A DNA stretch of 8,511 nt from Caryophanales bacterium UBA4869 (GTDB taxonomy: Bacteria > Bacillota_I > Bacilli_A > RFN20 > CAG-288). The notes under the pieces are model-generated. The model was not told the origin of the DNA and searched no databases. It saw only the letters and a list, made by a program, of their open reading frames with translations. The DNA lies in the NCBI GenBank assembly GCA_002399505.1, contig DHDT01000067.1, forward strand, positions 64,226 to 72,736, given 5' to 3'. The position numbers and the translations under genes were made by a program. This document shows, in pieces, positions 6,875-8,511 of the stretch; position 1 is the stretch's first letter, and the number at the start of each line of letters is the position of its first letter.

Positions 6875-6916
6875 AAGCATCTATTAGTTTTGTTTGTCTT
6901 TTGCCGTTAGAATGCT

Positions 6917-6952
6917 CAAATAAGGCTGATGAATAATCAGCCTTATTTGTTT
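6917..6952 (+). terminator. Perfect 14-bp hairpin between the lipoprotein and glucanase genes
   Basis: CAAATAAGGCTGAT (6917-6930) is exactly complementary to ATCAGCCTTATTTG (6936-6949), with loop GAATA. The right arm is T-rich and runs into GTTT, consistent with an intrinsic terminator, which may work in both directions. It lies 42 nt after the lipoprotein stop. The ribosome binding site of the next gene (AAAGGA, 6953-6958) begins only 4 nt after the stem. Confidence 0.75.
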
Positions 6953-6969
6953 AAAGGATAATATATACC

Positions 6970-7947
6970 ATGAAAAGAATCAGTTCCTTAATCTTAATCA
7001 GCCTTATGAGTCTTAACTCCTGTGAGATGCTCTTTTCAGGTAATTCCAATTCGAGTTCTGAAAGTTCCACTGAGTCTACTTCAAATAGTTCTCTATCCAG
7101 CATAGGGGAGGATTCTTCATCAGAAATCAGCTCTGAAGCAAGTTCATCAACATCATCTTCATCTTCTTCAGTAGGTGAAGAGACCGGATGGAAACTATCC
7201 TGGTCAGATGAATTTTCTTCAGCTAGTCTGAATACCAATATCTGGGAAAACATGACAGGTAACGGTGATGCCTACGGAATCTCGGGCTGGGGAAATAATG
7301 AGGCTGAATATTATCAGGGGAACAATTCTTCAGTCAGAGACGGAAAATTAGTTATTACGGCTAAGAAAGAGTCAGTAGGCGGTTATTCCTATACTTCCTC
7401 AAGACTGAGGACTAAAGGGAAGGTAAAAGCTACTTATGGGAAGATTGAAGCGCGTATATCTCTTCCCGCAGTCAAGGGATTATGGCCGGCTTTCTGGATG
7501 TTGCCTGAAAAGAACTATGAGAATCAGGGATGGCCTCATTCTGGTGAAATCGATATCATGGAAGCAAAAGGAAGGCTGACTAATCAGACTTCCGGAGCTC
7601 TTCATTATTCAAATGACAACAATCAACACGCTTATGAAGCAGGTACCAATGTGTTTAAACTTACAGATTACACTACCATCGGCGAATACCATAATTATGG
7701 CATCATTTGGAATGAACAAGGCATTACCTGGTATTGTGATGATAACCAATTCATGACAGTTTCATCTTCTACCTGGCATACTGATTCTTATTCCACAAAT
7801 GATTCTTCTCCTTTTAATCAGCCTTTCCACATCCTTCTGAATATGGCAGTCGGCGGAAATTTTGATAATGGAGTTATGCCTCCTGATTCTTTCACTAGTG
7901 CTGAAATGTTGATTGATTACGTCAGAATCTATGATTGGATTAGTTAG
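6970..7947 (+). CDS. GH16 family surface lipoprotein, laminarinase-like endo-beta-1,3(1,4)-glucanase
   Basis: This 325-residue enzyme should hydrolyse internal beta-1,3 (or mixed beta-1,3-1,4) glucan bonds at the cell surface. The signal peptide ends in lipobox LNSC (C18 lipidated) and is followed by a serine/glutamate-rich linker (24-68), rich in TCA/TCT codons, that holds the domain away from the membrane. The GH16 beta-jelly-roll spans about 74-323. The catalytic motif GEIDIME gives nucleophile E193, D195 and acid/base E198, all present. GWGNNEAEYY (106-115), YGKIEARISLP (156-166) and GLWPAFWMLP (170-179) are characteristic of the laminarinase branch, and NMAVGG (291-296) is also typical. 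Length is normal for a single-domain member. AAAGGA lies 11 nt before the ATG, and the stop is TAG. No clear separate promoter is visible between the upstream hairpin and the start, so expression may depend on read-through. Exact substrate (laminarin, curdlan, cereal or fungal glucan) is not decidable from sequence. Confidence 0.93.
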   Translation: MKRISSLILISLMSLNSCEMLFSGNSNSSSESSTESTSNSSLSSIGEDSSSEISSEASSSTSSSSSSVGEETGWKLSWSDEFSSASLNTNIWENMTGNGDAYGISGWGNNEAEYYQGNNSSVRDGKLVITAKKESVGGYSYTSSRLRTKGKVKATYGKIEARISLPAVKGLWPAFWMLPEKNYENQGWPHSGEIDIMEAKGRLTNQTSGALHYSNDNNQHAYEAGTNVFKLTDYTTIGEYHNYGIIWNEQGITWYCDDNQFMTVSSSTWHTDSYSTNDSSPFNQPFHILLNMAVGGNFDNGVMPPDSFTSAEMLIDYVRIYDWIS

Positions 7948-7961
7948 GATTAACTTTTTTT
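7942..7961 (+). terminator. Weak terminator overlapping the glucanase stop codon
   Basis: AGTTA (7942-7946) pairs with TAACT (7951-7955) around a 4-nt loop and is followed by six further T residues (to 7961). The stem is only 5 bp and A/T-rich, and part of it is inside the coding region, so its strength is doubtful. Confidence 0.25.
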
Positions 7962-8511
7962 GCGTGTTTCTATCTTACTGAAGTTTAGAATTGTAAGCTT
8001 CAATAGTGGTTTCTATATTTTCTGACTATCTTCAGCAGACGAAGAAAAAGGGCATGGACATGCTCTTTTTTTGTGGCTTTTAATTAATGCAAGTCGTAAA
8101 AGATTATTTGAAAAGGAAAGGAAATCAAGAGAACAAGCCTTCTTATTTTTCAATAATAATTCATGTGTTTCAAAAGTAAATTGATGACTGCTTTTTTGAT
8201 TGAGAATTACTTAATAACAACGATCGTATACTTCAATACTATTAATAAAGAAAGCCTTTTCTGGTGTGTTTGTTGAACAGAAATTGTTTTATGAAATAGT
8301 ATATTAACAAAAGTCACATTATCGAATAAACGGCTGGTAAACGCTGTTGAGCCTTTGCGATTGATTTTGAAACCAAAGAAACGGAATGGAGAACATACGC
8401 CAAAAATGGTTTGATCATAATGAAAAATCATTGGTTTGTTATATTATAATTTTTCGAAAAACTATATTTTCAGATTGTATTCAATATATCCAAAACTGAT
8501 TGTGAATATTA
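7948..8511. other. Intergenic region at the right end; no convincing gene
   Basis: About 560 bases. It contains the terminators near the glucanase gene and a 9-bp stem-loop TGAAGTTTA/TAAGCTTCA (7979-8002, one G-T wobble, 6-nt loop) of unknown role. Beyond 8073 the DNA is AT-rich. A frame on the plus strand at 8160-8423 has no TAA or TAG but two internal TGAs, and a minus-strand frame at 8431-8207 lacks a ribosome binding site and resembles nothing I know. Both may be chance or remnants of a decayed gene. Confidence 0.5.
8045..8072. terminator. Strong intrinsic terminator after the glucanase gene (possibly bidirectional)
   Basis: AAAAAGGGCATG (8045-8056) pairs with CATGCTCTTTTT (8059-8070) with a single G-T wobble, followed by further T residues to 8072. 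The 5' A run gives a matching T run on the minus strand, so it can act in both directions. It lies about 100 nt after the glucanase stop. Confidence 0.8.

Noticed and set aside
8207..8431. A 74-codon minus-strand open frame at the right end
   Set aside because: No ribosome binding site precedes its ATG, its composition resembles no family I know, and it lies opposite another equally weak frame in AT-rich DNA.

Overview
The window looks like chromosomal DNA of a low-GC Gram-positive bacterium, most likely an uncultured gut-type member of the Bacilli (in the neighbourhood of Erysipelotrichales/RF39-like lineages). Evidence: AT-rich intergenic DNA, AGGAGG-type ribosome binding sites, lipoprotein signal peptides with short lipoboxes, a long poly-serine linker after a lipobox, and a LytTR/GHKL two-component pair. 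The lineage is an inference. All recognisable tryptophans in the complete genes are TGG, and TGA serves as a stop for three genes, so the standard bacterial code applies.

Layout. Positions 1-186 (minus strand) hold the 5' end of a small membrane protein gene with a good ribosome binding site but an in-frame TGA at codon 44. An AT-rich gap (187-816) follows, with a possible minus-strand promoter carrying a LacI/CcpA-like operator. On the plus strand come a diamine-acetyltransferase-like GNAT protein (817-1308) and then a tight three-gene operon: a LytTR response regulator (1442-2155), a multi-pass GHKL sensor kinase (2152-3468) and a membrane-anchored protein made of four tandem CBM6/CBM35-like modules (3465-5306). 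These genes overlap by 4 nt at each junction and end in an intrinsic terminator. A second promoter drives a lipoprotein with Ig-like domains and a beta-helix-like C-terminal half (5441-6874). After a perfect 14-bp hairpin comes a surface lipoprotein glycoside hydrolase of family GH16, laminarinase type (6970-7947), followed by a strong terminator. The last ~440 bases hold no convincing gene.

How it may work together (inference). The kinase has almost no extracellular domain of its own, but it is translationally coupled to a surface protein that consists only of carbohydrate-binding-type modules. The next genes encode a surface beta-glucanase and a candidate adhesin. The simplest model is a glycan-sensing and glycan-degrading locus: the four-module protein binds a polysaccharide (or the cell's own wall), signals through the GHKL kinase to the LytTR regulator, and the regulator controls genes such as the GH16 enzyme. 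The pairing of a LytTR/GHKL system with a membrane-tethered multi-CBM protein is the most unusual thing here.
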